Shown here in pieces: positions 9,429 to 17,860 of a stretch of 64,000 bases of DNA. Below the pieces are notes generated by a model. That model did no database searches. It was given only the letters and a program-made list of their open reading frames with translations, and had not been told where the DNA came from. Location of the stretch: contig NZ_LNUP01000002.1 in assembly GCF_001512295.1 (NCBI RefSeq), positions 1,600,567-1,664,566 on the forward strand, read 5' to 3'. Position numbers and translations under genes: made by a program. Origin of the DNA: Pseudomonas sp. EpS/L25 (GTDB taxonomy: Bacteria; Pseudomonadota; Gammaproteobacteria; Pseudomonadales; Pseudomonadaceae). Every line of letters starts with the position of its first letter. Position 1 is the stretch's first letter.

Positions 9429-10151
9429 CTAGGCTCCGCTATGCAGGGGGCGCTGGGTACGACGTACCCGGGCTTCGGCGATATGAAACAGGCGGCTCGA
9501 CAGGCCGGTCAGCAGGAGGTAGCCGATCCCGGCAATGATGTAGAAGGTGAAGTACTGGCGGGTCGAGCCAGCGGCTACCTGGCTGGCACGCATCAGCTCT
9601 ACCAGCCCGATGACCGACACCAGGGCGGAATCCTTGAGGCTCATCTGCCAGACGTTGCCCAGTCCGGGCAGGGCGAAGCGCCACACCAGGGGAATGACGA
9701 TGCGGCGTAGCAGCAGCGATCGCGACATGCCGATCGCCTGCCCCGCCTCGATCTCACCGGGCGCGATGGCCAGGTAGGCGCCACGATAGACCTCGGCCTG
9801 GTAGGAGCCGGAGATCAGGCCCACGGTGAGGGCGCCGACCCAGAAGGGCGGCAGGTCTATATAGCCCTCGCCACCGAACCAGTAGCCAATGGCGGTCACC
9901 AGGGTCGCGCCGCCGAAGAAGAACAGGTAGATGATCAACAGCTCGGGTACGCCCCGGAACAGCAGCGAATAGGCCTCGCCCAGCAGCCGCAATGAGCGAT
10001 GCCGGGAGAGTTTGGCGCTGGCGACCAGCGCCCCGAACAGGGCGCCGATCAACAAGGCAGTGAGGGTGACCAGCAGCGTGGTGCCCATGGCTGCGAGCAG
10101 GGAGGCGCCCCAGCCCCGCTCACCGAACCCTAGAAGTACTAGGACATTCAT
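9429..10151 (-). CDS. Amino-acid ABC transporter permease (HisQ type)
   Basis: 240 aa, several membrane segments. The EAA-type loop is GEIEAGQAIGMSRSLLLRRIVIPLVWR around residues 125-150. The FRGVPELLIIYLFFFG segment near 65-80 is the HisQ counterpart of the HisM motif. It starts 60 bp after the binding-protein gene ends and stops 3 bp before the other permease begins. Together these genes form a complete HisJQMP-like importer. Confidence 0.9.
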   Translation of the reverse strand: MNVLVLLGFGERGWGASLLAAMGTTLLVTLTALLIGALFGALVASAKLSRHRSLRLLGEAYSLLFRGVPELLIIYLFFFGGATLVTAIGYWFGGEGYIDLPPFWVGALTVGLISGSYQAEVYRGAYLAIAPGEIEAGQAIGMSRSLLLRRIVIPLVWRFALPGLGNVWQMSLKDSALVSVIGLVELMRASQVAAGSTRQYFTFYIIAGIGYLLLTGLSSRLFHIAEARVRRTQRPLHSGA

Positions 10152-10211
10152 CCGGGAATCCTGCAGTGACGTGACGGATGGCGAGGCGGCACGGGCCGCC
10201 TCGCCTCGAAA

Positions 10212-11060
10212 TCAAGGCGTCAGGTCGACCTTGAACCATTTCTCGCTGAGCTGCTTGACGGTGCCATCGGCGATCGCCGCCTTGAGCGCGGCGTCGAATT
10301 TGGCCTTGAGCTCGGGATCGCCGTGACGGAACGCCAGGGCCTCACCCTCGCCCCAGATGGGGCCGGCCAGCTCAGGCCCGGTGAACACCACCTGCTGGTT
10401 GCCCGGCTGCGCCATGATGGAATTGAGGAAGGTCACGTCATCGAAAACCGCATCGATGCGTCCGGCCGTCAAGTCCAGTATCGCGTCTGCGGAGGTGGTG
10501 TATTCGCGGATCGTGGCGATCTTGCCGAAATAGGTGTCGATGAAATCGGTGTAGACGGTGCCCGAGGCGATGCCGATGGTCTTGCCGGCCAGGGCCTTCT
10601 GCAGGTCGGCGACCCCGGCCGCGATGTCTGCCGGCGCGGTGCTCAGGGTCCGTACGTCCTTGGCACCCGTGTCACCGGGCAGCAGGTCGGCCTTGAGTGC
10701 GGCGAAGCTGGCCGGCGTGCGGGCGTAGGGTATCGAGAAGGCCACAGCCTGCTTGCGTTCGTCGGTCACCACGATGGCGTCCATGAGCACATCGACCTTG
10801 CCGGCGTTGAGACTGGCGATCATGCCGTCCCAGTTCTGCACGACGTAGGTGCACTTGAGCTGCATCTGCGGGCAGAGCTTGTCCATCAGATCAATCTCGA
10901 AGCCGCCGAGCTTGCCGCCTGGCAGCGTGAGGTTCCAGGGCTCATAGGCACCCTCGGTGGCGATCTTCACGCTGGTCCATTCCTTGGCCTGTACCAGCCC
11001 CCCGGTCAGTACCAGGGCCATGCCTGCCGCCAGCATATTCAAACCTCGCATCTTTCCCAT
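10212..11060 (-). CDS. Periplasmic amino-acid-binding protein (HisJ/ArgT family)
   Basis: 282 aa. Starting at the ATG at 11060 gives a signal peptide (MGKMRGLNMLAAGMALVL then GGLVQAKEW, with a cleavage site after VQA). The start is supported by AAGGAG eight bases upstream. The frame is open to 11324, but the extra sequence covers promoter and operator DNA. Mature features include ATEGAYEPWN, GGFEIDLMD and GKTIGIASGTVY, typical of family 3 solute-binding proteins. It is first in the ABC operon. A HutC-type operator and a sigma54-like promoter lie just upstream, so the ligand is probably histidine or urocanate. Confidence 0.9.
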   Translation of the reverse strand: MGKMRGLNMLAAGMALVLTGGLVQAKEWTSVKIATEGAYEPWNLTLPGGKLGGFEIDLMDKLCPQMQLKCTYVVQNWDGMIASLNAGKVDVLMDAIVVTDERKQAVAFSIPYARTPASFAALKADLLPGDTGAKDVRTLSTAPADIAAGVADLQKALAGKTIGIASGTVYTDFIDTYFGKIATIREYTTSADAILDLTAGRIDAVFDDVTFLNSIMAQPGNQQVVFTGPELAGPIWGEGEALAFRHGDPELKAKFDAALKAAIADGTVKQLSEKWFKVDLTP

Positions 11061-11112
11061 CTCTGCTCCTTGGCGCTGTCTGGATGAAGCTCTGGATCTT
11101 CGGTTACCGACA

Positions 11113-11126
11113 CATGTATGTACAAG
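11113..11126 (-). promoter_or_regulatory. HutC-type operator upstream of the ABC transporter operon
   Basis: CATGTATGTACAAG, close to the inverted-repeat site bound by HutC (CTTGTATRTACAAG pattern). It lies 53 bp upstream of the binding-protein start. Near-identical sites occur before hutF and hutU. It would cover the transcription start of the sigma54-like promoter at 11131-11146. Confidence 0.75.
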
Positions 11127-11130
11127 CATA

Positions 11131-11146
11131 AGCAAATGTAGGGCCA
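11131..11146 (-). promoter_or_regulatory. Candidate sigma54 promoter (-24/-12) for the ABC transporter operon
   Basis: On the minus strand this reads TGGCCCTACATTTGCT, with GG and GC separated by 10 bp as in the TGGCACG-N4-TTGCW consensus. The predicted start falls about 12 bp downstream, inside the HutC operator. In Pseudomonas, hut genes are known to use sigma54 with the CbrAB system; the assignment here rests on one match. Confidence 0.5.
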
Positions 11147-11333
11147 GTTGGTTCGTTGCAGCTTTGGTCCAGGTTCGAAAGGGGGATGAGGTCGATAGAA
11201 GAGCATCTCGAGCGCAATCAAGGTGCGCCCTCTCTTTTTCCGCACCATTCCAGGGCGCTCTGGCGCTGGCTCCGATCTTCTCCTGGCTACTTTCGGTAAC
11301 AGCTCGGTAACGCACGGCGGACAACCCAGGGCT

Positions 11334-11924
11334 TCAAGGTTGCAGTGCCAGGGCGTTCAGGCGGATCACGCCAAGCTGAGCCTTGCCTTGTATAGTCAAC
11401 CTGGTGGGCGATGGCCCTGGCGAGACATGCAGGGCATCCAGTGGCTCGAGTCCCAGGCGGGTACCCTCATGACGGACTTCCAGCGACCCCCCGGCGCAAA
11501 ACAGCAGCAGCGCTCGCGAATCATCCAGCTCCCAGGCGCCATCGATCGCTACCCAGTCGAGTTCGGCTGCATAGCGATCAGCGCGATAGATCAGGTTGAA
11601 GTCACGGATGGGGCCATCGAGCAGCTCGCACTCGACCTGGGCATCACCGGAGAAAACGAATGCCTGCCAGCAGCCCAGGGGCGCGGTGATCTCGCCGTCG
11701 ACGTGTAGCCGCATCCCCGTACCCTCGATCACGCTGATGATCCGCGTCATGCCGGCGAAAGGGGAAAAGGCTCCGGATTGCGTCACGTCGGCCAGCGACA
11801 CGCGCCAGCCGAAGTCGGTAGCCGTGGTGGCGGTATCGCGCGCGATCTCGAGGGTACTGCCCAGGCCGTTACGCCAGGGCATGCGCCGGTGCCCTGCCGC
11901 GGGAAGGAGAGCGAGCCTGCTCAT
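11334..11924 (-). CDS. hutD: HutD/Ves family cupin
   Basis: 196 aa. It begins MSRLALLPAAGHRRMPWRNG and has the WRNGLGST segment and the DFGWRVSLADVTQSGAFSPF stretch of the HutD/Ves family, a bicupin fold. HutD is thought to moderate hut expression by binding an effector such as formylglutamate; it is not a pathway enzyme. The ATG at 11924 overlaps the hutC stop (ATGA arrangement), so translation is coupled. A longer frame to 12029 exists but lies inside hutC. Confidence 0.88.
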   Translation of the reverse strand: MSRLALLPAAGHRRMPWRNGLGSTLEIARDTATTATDFGWRVSLADVTQSGAFSPFAGMTRIISVIEGTGMRLHVDGEITAPLGCWQAFVFSGDAQVECELLDGPIRDFNLIYRADRYAAELDWVAIDGAWELDDSRALLLFCAGGSLEVRHEGTRLGLEPLDALHVSPGPSPTRLTIQGKAQLGVIRLNALALQP

Positions 11925-12661
11925 GAGCCGAAATGCCCTTCCAGCCGATAGCGACTGCCGGGATACAGCAGCCTGGCGCTGGTGACGGCGCGGCGTCCCG
12001 ACCAGGTGCGCCGCCGAATCAGCAGGCACGGCTCGGTGGCGGGGATGTGCAGTAACTTCTGCTCTTCGGCGGAGGGGAGCACGGCTTCGACCACGTGCTC
12101 GCCTTCGGTCAAGGGCGCGAGGCGGTTCAGGTAGACGTAGGGTGTTTCGCTGCTGAAATCCTGGTCGAGATACTCGGGCGCTACCGCCGGATTGACGTAG
12201 CGATCTTCTATTTGCACCGGCACGTCGTTTTCGTAGTGCACGATCAGCGAATGGAAGACCGGCTGGCCCTCGCGCACGCCCAGCGCCACGGAACGTTCGC
12301 CGTTCGCCGTTTCACTCTGCATCCGGATGACTTCGAGACGGTGCCGGTGGCCGCGGGAGGCTATCTCGTCGGCGATGTTGTGCACCTCGAAGAGGGCGGC
12401 CTGGCCCTTGGGTTCGGCGACGAAGGTGCCCACCCCCTGCATCCGCACCAACAAGCCGTCGCTGGTGAGTTCACGCAGGGCCCGGTGCACGGTCATGCGG
12501 CTGAAGCCCAGTTGTGCGACCAATTCCGCTTCGGACGGGATCTTCTGGTGCGGTGGCCAGGCGCCCGAATGGATTTGCCTCAGGATGAGTTGTTTGACCT
12601 GCTCGTAGAAAGGTGCGGGAGCGGCCTTGGGCAAAGGTGCAGGGTTCGGCGATGAAGGCAT
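11921..12661 (-). CDS. hutC: Histidine utilisation repressor HutC (GntR family)
   Basis: 246 aa. The GntR winged helix is at residues 18-80: FYEQVKQLILRQI, then PPHQKIPSEAELVAQLGFSR and MTVHRALREL. A UTRA ligand domain follows (PVFHSLIVHYENDVPVQIEDRYVN). HutC represses hut operons and is released by urocanate. Three HutC-type operators occur at the transporter operon, hutF and hutU. The gene heads hutCD. Its upstream side is occupied by a MITE from 12685, only 24 bp from the start codon, so its own promoter may have been altered. Confidence 0.93.
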   Translation of the reverse strand: MPSSPNPAPLPKAAPAPFYEQVKQLILRQIHSGAWPPHQKIPSEAELVAQLGFSRMTVHRALRELTSDGLLVRMQGVGTFVAEPKGQAALFEVHNIADEIASRGHRHRLEVIRMQSETANGERSVALGVREGQPVFHSLIVHYENDVPVQIEDRYVNPAVAPEYLDQDFSSETPYVYLNRLAPLTEGEHVVEAVLPSAEEQKLLHIPATEPCLLIRRRTWSGRRAVTSARLLYPGSRYRLEGHFGS

Positions 12662-12684
12662 GAAAGGCCCCTTGGAAAGACTGG

Positions 12685-12873
12685 TGTGGTGTTTCAGACG
12701 TTAATTGCACAATGTTGGCGGCGCTTTTTCGGCGGCAACGGCGGACCGCCCGTGCGGCGTTGCCACTCCTCGCATAGCTCCGCTATGACTCGTCGCGACG
12801 CCTGGCCCAGTCGGAGCGCCGAACCGCCAAAAAATCACTCGCCGATTCTTGCGCGAACTCCTGAAGCGCCACA
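12685..12873 (+). repeat. MITE family C, copy C2, in the hutC-hutF intergenic region
   Basis: 189 bp. The left terminus TGTGGTGTTTCAGACGTT is intact; the right terminus (CTGAAGCGCCACA) is degraded. Flanks are CTGG (12681-12684) and CCAG (12874-12877), degenerate forms of the CTAG flanks seen at the second copy. The interior aligns with the reverse complement of 39656-39845, including TTGGCGGCGCTTTTTCGGC, GTTGCCACTCCTCGC and the AAAATCACTCG segment. It has no coding capacity. It sits between divergent hutC and hutF. Confidence 0.85.
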
Positions 12874-12880
12874 CCAGCAG

Positions 12881-12918
12881 TTTACCGTCGTGATTTATGT
12901 CTGTATATGTATATACAT
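12881..12918 (+). promoter_or_regulatory. hutF promoter and HutC-type operator
   Basis: A sigma70-like promoter is visible: TTTACC at 12881-12886, a 17-bp spacer and TATATG at 12904-12909. It overlaps a perfect 12-bp palindrome ATGTATATACAT at 12907-12918, matching the HutC operator core. Repressor binding would block the -10 region. The -35 box begins only 7 bp from the right end of the MITE. Confidence 0.65.
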
Positions 12919-12946
12919 GTTAGACATGGCTAGTGTGAGGTCGATT

Positions 12947-14305
12947 ATGCCGGCTTTTTTTGCGGAAAGGGCGCTGTTACCCGAGGGGTGGGCGACGGAT
13001 GTGCGCCTGGAGGTGGACGCGCGAGGCTATCTGCGGAGCGTCCAGCCGCGAGCCACGGCAGAGGGCGCCGAGCGACTGCAGGGCCCGCTGCTGCCGGGTA
13101 TGCCCAATCTGCATTCCCATGCCTTCCAACGCGCCATGGCCGGCCTGGCGGAGGTGGCGGGTGCCACCCAGGACAGCTTCTGGACCTGGCGCGACCTGAT
13201 GTATCGCCTGGTGGGCCGGCTCGAGCCGGAGCAGGTGCAGGTGGTGGCGCGGCAGCTGTATATCGAGATGCTCAAGGCTGGCTACACCGCCGTTGCCGAA
13301 TTCCACTACGTGCACCACGACACTCAAGGCATTCCTTACGCCGATCCCGCCGAACTGGGGGGGCGCATTGCCCAGGCGGCACGCAGCGCGGGCATCGGCC
13401 TGACCCTGCTACCGGTGCTCTACAGCTACAGCGGCTTCGGCGCCCAGGCACCGACCGCGGGCCAGCGGCGCTTCCTCCATACCACCGACAGCTACCTGAA
13501 GCTCCTGCCCCGCCTGGCGGCGGTACTGGATGACCGGCAGCGCCTGGGCCTGTGCTTTCACTCGTTACGCGCCGTCAGCGGCGAGCAACTCGCCACGGTA
13601 CTGGCGGCGACGGATGCCCGCTGGCCGGTGCACATCCATATCGCCGAGCAGCAGAAGGAGGTGGACGATTGCCTGGCCTGGAGCGGGCGCCGGCCCCTCG
13701 AGTGGCTGTACGACCAGGTGGCGGTGGATGAGCGCTGGTGCCTGGTCCACGCCACCCATGCCCTGCCCAACGAAGTCGCCCTGATGGCCCAGAGCCGGGC
13801 CATCGCCGGCCTTTGCCCGACCACCGAGGCCAACCTGGGCGACGGGCTCTTTCCGGCGACGGATTTTCTCGCGGCGGGCGGGCGCTTCGGCATTGGCTCG
13901 GACAGCCATGTGAGTGTCAGCCCGGTCGAGGAGCTGCGTTGGCTGGAGTACGGCCAGCGCCTGCGCGACCAGCAGCGCAACCGCCTGGTCGGTGCGCGCC
14001 AGCCCAATGTCGGCCACCATCTCTTCGAGCAGGCATTGCAGGGTGGCGCCGCGGCCCTGGGCCAGGAGATTGGCGCGCTGGAGTCCGGTCGGCGTGCCGA
14101 CTGGGTGGTGCTGGAAGGCGCCGATCCCTACCTCGCCAGCGCACCTGCGGAGGCCGTACTCAACCGCTGGCTGTTCGCTGGCGGCGATCGCCAGGTACGG
14201 GATGTGATGGTCGGGGGGCGCTGGGTCGTGCAGGAGGGGCGGCACCCTGACGAGGCGGCCAGTACCGAGGCCTTCGCCCAGGTGCTGCGAACCCTGCTCG
14301 CTTGA
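12947..14305 (+). CDS. hutF: Formimidoylglutamate deiminase HutF
   Basis: 452 aa amidohydrolase. It converts N-formimino-glutamate to N-formyl-glutamate and ammonia in the five-step hut pathway. Metal-site motifs seen: MPNLHSHAFQRAMAG near residues 49-63, HIHIAEQQKE (strand 5 His), the HATHAL segment and IGSDSHVSVSP with the catalytic Asp. The ATG at 12947 (MPAFFAERALLPEGW) is preferred over in-frame ATGs at 12917 and 12926, which sit on or next to the operator. It ends at a strong bidirectional hairpin facing hutG. Confidence 0.92.
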   Translation: MPAFFAERALLPEGWATDVRLEVDARGYLRSVQPRATAEGAERLQGPLLPGMPNLHSHAFQRAMAGLAEVAGATQDSFWTWRDLMYRLVGRLEPEQVQVVARQLYIEMLKAGYTAVAEFHYVHHDTQGIPYADPAELGGRIAQAARSAGIGLTLLPVLYSYSGFGAQAPTAGQRRFLHTTDSYLKLLPRLAAVLDDRQRLGLCFHSLRAVSGEQLATVLAATDARWPVHIHIAEQQKEVDDCLAWSGRRPLEWLYDQVAVDERWCLVHATHALPNEVALMAQSRAIAGLCPTTEANLGDGLFPATDFLAAGGRFGIGSDSHVSVSPVEELRWLEYGQRLRDQQRNRLVGARQPNVGHHLFEQALQGGAAALGQEIGALESGRRADWVVLEGADPYLASAPAEAVLNRWLFAGGDRQVRDVMVGGRWVVQEGRHPDEAASTEAFAQVLRTLLA

Positions 14306-14314
14306 CGGGAAGAA

Positions 14315-14337
14315 GGTCCCCGACCGCGTCGGGGACC
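14315..14337. terminator. Bidirectional terminator between hutF and hutG
   Basis: GGTCCCCGAC-cgc-GTCGGGGACC, a perfect 10-bp stem with a 3-base loop, between convergent genes ending at 14305 and 14345. There is no long T tract. Confidence 0.8.
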
Positions 14338-14344
14338 CTTGGGA

Positions 14345-15148
14345 TCAGCGGCCGTAACGCTCGCGTCCCCAAGCCAGCGCCGCCTCGAGCAGCTGGCGCA
14401 GGACGTCCTGGGTAGGCGCGGCGCGGTCTTCGCGATAGTCGAAGGGCGGCGCCTCGTCCATGTAGGTGCATTGCGCCAGCTCAAGCTGTACCGCATGGAT
14501 GTGCTGGTCGGGGGCGCCGTAGTGTCGCGTGATGAAGCCGCCCTTGAAGCGCCCGTTGAAGACGTGGGTCAGGCGCTGCTGGCCACTGGCGACCGCCTGC
14601 AGGCGGCTGGTCAGTGCTGGATCACAGCTGGCACCGTCGAAGGTACCGAAGTTGAGATCCGGCAGTTGGCCGTCGAACAACCGCGGTACGCGCGAACAGA
14701 TGGAATGGGCATCCCACAGCAGCGCATAACCGAAGGTCTCCCTCAGCCGCTGTAACTCCATCACTAGGGTCTGGTGATAGGGCCGCCAGATTTCCTCCAG
14801 TGCCTGCTGGCGCGTCTTGGCGTCCGGCGCCTGGCCATCGAGGAACAGGGGGCTGCCGTCGAAGAGCACGTTGGGAAAGAGCCCGGTGGTGGCGCTGCTG
14901 TAGAGGGGTACGTCATCGTCGGGTCGGTTGAGGTCGACGACGTAGCGCGAGTAGAGCGCTTCCAGGCGGCTGGCGCCCAGTTCCTCGGCCATGGCATAGA
15001 GCCGGGGAATGTGCCAGTCGGTGTCGGCGAGGGCATGGCCAGCGGGCACCAGGCCCTGCTCGACGGCGCGGGTGAGGCGGGTGCCGGGATGCGGCATGCT
15101 GATCAGCAGCGGCACCTGGCCGCGGGTGAACGTCAGGGTGTCAGACAC
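14345..15148 (-). CDS. hutG: N-formylglutamate deformylase HutG
   Basis: 267 aa from a GTG at 15148. It hydrolyses N-formylglutamate to glutamate and formate, following HutF. Zinc amidohydrolase features: [10 protein letters not shown] near residues 17-26, [10 protein letters not shown] and [15 protein letters not shown]. The GTG is chosen because AAGGAGCTCACCC precedes it and the product starts (M)SDTLTFTRG; an ATG at 15196 would add 16 atypical residues. It overlaps the end of hutI by 8 bp, so hutI and hutG are coupled. Confidence 0.92.
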   Translation of the reverse strand: MSDTLTFTRGQVPLLISMPHPGTRLTRAVEQGLVPAGHALADTDWHIPRLYAMAEELGASRLEALYSRYVVDLNRPDDDVPLYSSATTGLFPNVLFDGSPLFLDGQAPDAKTRQQALEEIWRPYHQTLVMELQRLRETFGYALLWDAHSICSRVPRLFDGQLPDLNFGTFDGASCDPALTSRLQAVASGQQRLTHVFNGRFKGGFITRHYGAPDQHIHAVQLELAQCTYMDEAPPFDYREDRAAPTQDVLRQLLEAALAWGRERYGR

Positions 15149-16346
15149 GGGTGAGCTCCTTGCCGTGGCGGATGATGCGGGTGTCGAGTTGGCCACCGAG
15201 CCAGTAGGCCAGCTCGGCGGGGCGGGCGATGTCCCAGGCGATGAAGTCGGCGTACTTGCCTGCCTCCAGACTGCCGTAGCTTTCCGCGAGGCCGAGCGCC
15301 CGGGCGGCGTTGAGGGTGACGCCGGCCAGGGCTTCTTCCGGGGTGAGGCCGAACAGGGTGCAGCCCAGGTTGAGCATCAGCCGCAACGACAGCACTGGCG
15401 AGGTACCCGGATTGGCGTCGCTGGCCAGGGCGATGGGCACGCCATGGGCGCGCAGGGCGGCCACCGGTGGCAACTGCGTCTCGCGCAGGGTGAGGAAGGC
15501 ACCCGGTAGCAGGACCGCGACGGTACCGGCGGCGGCCATGGCCATCACGTCTTCCTCGACCAGGTACTCGAGGTGGTCGGCCGACAGCGCGCCGTAGCGG
15601 GCCGCGAGCGCCGCGCCGTGCTGTACCGACAGCTGCTCGGCGTGCAGCTTGACCGGCAGGCCGAGCCGGGTGGCGGCCTGGAAGACGCGCTCGACCTGGG
15701 CCGGAGAAAAGGCCAGGTGTTCGCAGAAGGCGTCCACCGCATCCACCAGGCCCTCGGCGGCCAGTCGCGGGAGCCAGTCGTCGCAGAGGGCGGTGATGTA
15801 GTCATCGGCACGGCCGGCGAACTCCGGGGGCAGGGCATGGGCCGCCAGGCAGGTGGTGCGCACCGTGACCGGCAATTCCTCGCCCAGCCTGCGTGCCACC
15901 CGCAGCATCTTGCGTTCGCTCGCCAGGTCCAGACCGTAGCCGGATTTCACTTCCAAGACGGTGACGCCTTCCGCTAGCAAGGGGCGAGCCCGGCGCAAGG
16001 CGCTGGCCAGCAATTCGTCCTCGCTGGCGGCGCGGGTGGCGCGGACGCTGCTGGCGATGCCGCCTCCGGCGGCGGCGATCTCGGCATAGCTGACCCCCTG
16101 CAGACGCTGCTCGAATTCACCACTGCGATCGCCGCCGAAGACCAGGTGGGTGTGGCAATCGATCAAGCCGGGCGTGACCCAGGCGCCCGCCAGGTCATGG
16201 CGTTCACCGATCGCTACCGACGGCAGTTCGTCCAGCGGGCCGACCCAGTGCAGCCGCTCGCCATCGACCAGCAGGGCGGCGTTTTCCAGGGCGGCATAGA
16301 CCCCATCGACCAGGGTGGCGGCCTGGCAGTTGTACCAGAGCTTCAT
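15141..16346 (-). CDS. hutI: Imidazolonepropionase HutI
   Basis: 401 aa amidohydrolase that opens the imidazolone ring to give formiminoglutamate. Seen: the metal motif [17 protein letters not shown] near residues 62-78, the [11 protein letters not shown] region, the KLHAEQLS strand (His) and [11 protein letters not shown] with the catalytic Asp. It overlaps the upstream permease gene by 4 bp (ATGA) and the downstream hutG by 8 bp, so the three form one translational unit. Confidence 0.94.
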   Translation of the reverse strand: MKLWYNCQAATLVDGVYAALENAALLVDGERLHWVGPLDELPSVAIGERHDLAGAWVTPGLIDCHTHLVFGGDRSGEFEQRLQGVSYAEIAAAGGGIASSVRATRAASEDELLASALRRARPLLAEGVTVLEVKSGYGLDLASERKMLRVARRLGEELPVTVRTTCLAAHALPPEFAGRADDYITALCDDWLPRLAAEGLVDAVDAFCEHLAFSPAQVERVFQAATRLGLPVKLHAEQLSVQHGAALAARYGALSADHLEYLVEEDVMAMAAAGTVAVLLPGAFLTLRETQLPPVAALRAHGVPIALASDANPGTSPVLSLRLMLNLGCTLFGLTPEEALAGVTLNAARALGLAESYGSLEAGKYADFIAWDIARPAELAYWLGGQLDTRIIRHGKELTRV

Positions 16347-17749
16347 GGCGTGTCCTCGCGCATGGGGGAGGCCGATGCGACCGCGTGACGGCGGGCCAGC
16401 AGCCAGTAGAGCAGGGCCGGGACCAGCAGGCCGATGACCCAGGAGATGTCGACCCCACCCAGGGGCTCGACCAGCGGACCGGTATAGAGCTTGGTCGACA
16501 GGAAGGGCAGCTGGATCAGCACGCCGATGACGTAGACGGTCAGGCCGGTACGGTTCCAGCGGCCGTAGCGGCCATCCGGGTCGGCGAGGGCTGCCAGGTC
16601 GTAGCGCTCACGGGTGATGCAGTAGTAGTCGACCAGGTTGATCGCGCTCCAGGGCGTGAAGAACGTCAGCAGGAACAGGATGAAGGACTTGAACGCCAGC
16701 AAGAACGCGCCCTGGCCGAGCAGCGCGATCAGCGTGGCCGTCCCGACGATGACCAGGACGAACAGCAGCCGCTGCCGCGGGCTGACCCTGAGTTCGCCAC
16801 GGAAGCCACTGATCAGGGTGGCGATGCACATGAAGCTGCCATAGGAGTTCAGGGTGGAGATGGTCACCTTGCCGAAGGCGATGCTGAAGTAGAGCAACGC
16901 CGCCATGGCGCCGCTGCCGCCCAGGCCGACGATGAAGGCGACCTCGTGACCGACGAACTTGCCATTGGCCATGGCCGCGGCGAAGACTCCCAGTACCATG
17001 GCCGTCTGGGCACCCAGCACCGAGCCGGCACCCACGGCGAGAAAGGTCTTGATAGCGGAGGTCCGGGCCGGCAGGTAGCGCGAGTAGTCGGCCACATAGG
17101 GGCCATAGGCGATCTGCCAGGAGGCGGCCAGCGAGACGGCGAGCAGGAAACCGCTCCAGCTGAAATGCCGATTCTGCAACAGCGCCGGTACGTCGCCGAC
17201 GCTGAGCACCCGGTTGAAGAGGTAGCAGAAGGCGATCACCCCCAGCACGCTGGCCAGCCGGCCCAGCAGGTGAATGGCGCGATAGCCTAGCACCGTGACC
17301 AACACGATGACCGCGGCGAAGATCAGGATGCCCAGGCTGTCGCTGACCTTGAACAACTGGCCGAGTGCCTGGCCCGAGAGCACCGTGCCGGTCGCGGTGA
17401 AGCCCAGGTACATCAGGCAGACCAGCACCAGGGGCACGGCCGCGCCCTGGACGCCGAACTGCACGCGACTGGAGATCATCTGCGGCAACCCCAGCCGCGG
17501 ACCCTGGGCGGCGTGCAGTGCCATCACCGCGCCGCCGAGCAACTGGCCGAGCAACAGCCCCCAGAGCGACCAGAAGACATCGCCGCCCAGCACCACGGCG
17601 AGGGCGCCGGTGACGATGGCGGTGATCTGTAGATTGGCCCCTAGCCAGAGGGTGAACTGGCTGTACAGTCGGCCATGGCGTTCATGGGGCGGAATGTAGT
17701 CGATGGAGCGCCGTTCGATCAGCGACGGCGAGGAAGCGGACTCTGACAT
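16343..17749 (-). CDS. NCS1-family permease, probable urocanate transporter
   Basis: 468 aa with about 12 hydrophobic segments. It belongs to the nucleobase-cation-symport-1 family (cytosine/purine/allantoin permeases): the start [12 protein letters not shown] then [17 protein letters not shown], and [16 protein letters not shown] are typical. The ATG at 17749 (MSESASSPS) is favoured over 17788. Its place between hutU and hutI matches the P. aeruginosa and P. fluorescens arrangement, where a gene of this type imports urocanate (HutTu). That function is from context and recalled literature, not a sequence signature. Confidence 0.82.
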   Translation of the reverse strand: MSESASSPSLIERRSIDYIPPHERHGRLYSQFTLWLGANLQITAIVTGALAVVLGGDVFWSLWGLLLGQLLGGAVMALHAAQGPRLGLPQMISSRVQFGVQGAAVPLVLVCLMYLGFTATGTVLSGQALGQLFKVSDSLGILIFAAVIVLVTVLGYRAIHLLGRLASVLGVIAFCYLFNRVLSVGDVPALLQNRHFSWSGFLLAVSLAASWQIAYGPYVADYSRYLPARTSAIKTFLAVGAGSVLGAQTAMVLGVFAAAMANGKFVGHEVAFIVGLGGSGAMAALLYFSIAFGKVTISTLNSYGSFMCIATLISGFRGELRVSPRQRLLFVLVIVGTATLIALLGQGAFLLAFKSFILFLLTFFTPWSAINLVDYYCITRERYDLAALADPDGRYGRWNRTGLTVYVIGVLIQLPFLSTKLYTGPLVEPLGGVDISWVIGLLVPALLYWLLARRHAVASASPMREDTP

Positions 17750-17820
17750 GCTGGACCTGCGCGGTGAGGGGCCTCTGCCAGTGCCCATCGCGGACAGCCG
17801 GGGAGGCAGGAACGCGGAAA

Positions 17821-17855
17821 CGCGCCGGTGGCGGCAGCACGGCCGCCACCGCGCG
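17821..17855. terminator. Hairpin after hutU
   Basis: GGTGGCGGC-agcacg-GCCGCCACC (17827-17850), extended by flanking CGCG pairs. It lies 6 bp downstream of the hutU stop on the minus strand and may terminate or attenuate transcription into the permease-hutI-hutG genes. Confidence 0.6.
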
Positions 17856-17860
17856 ACTCA

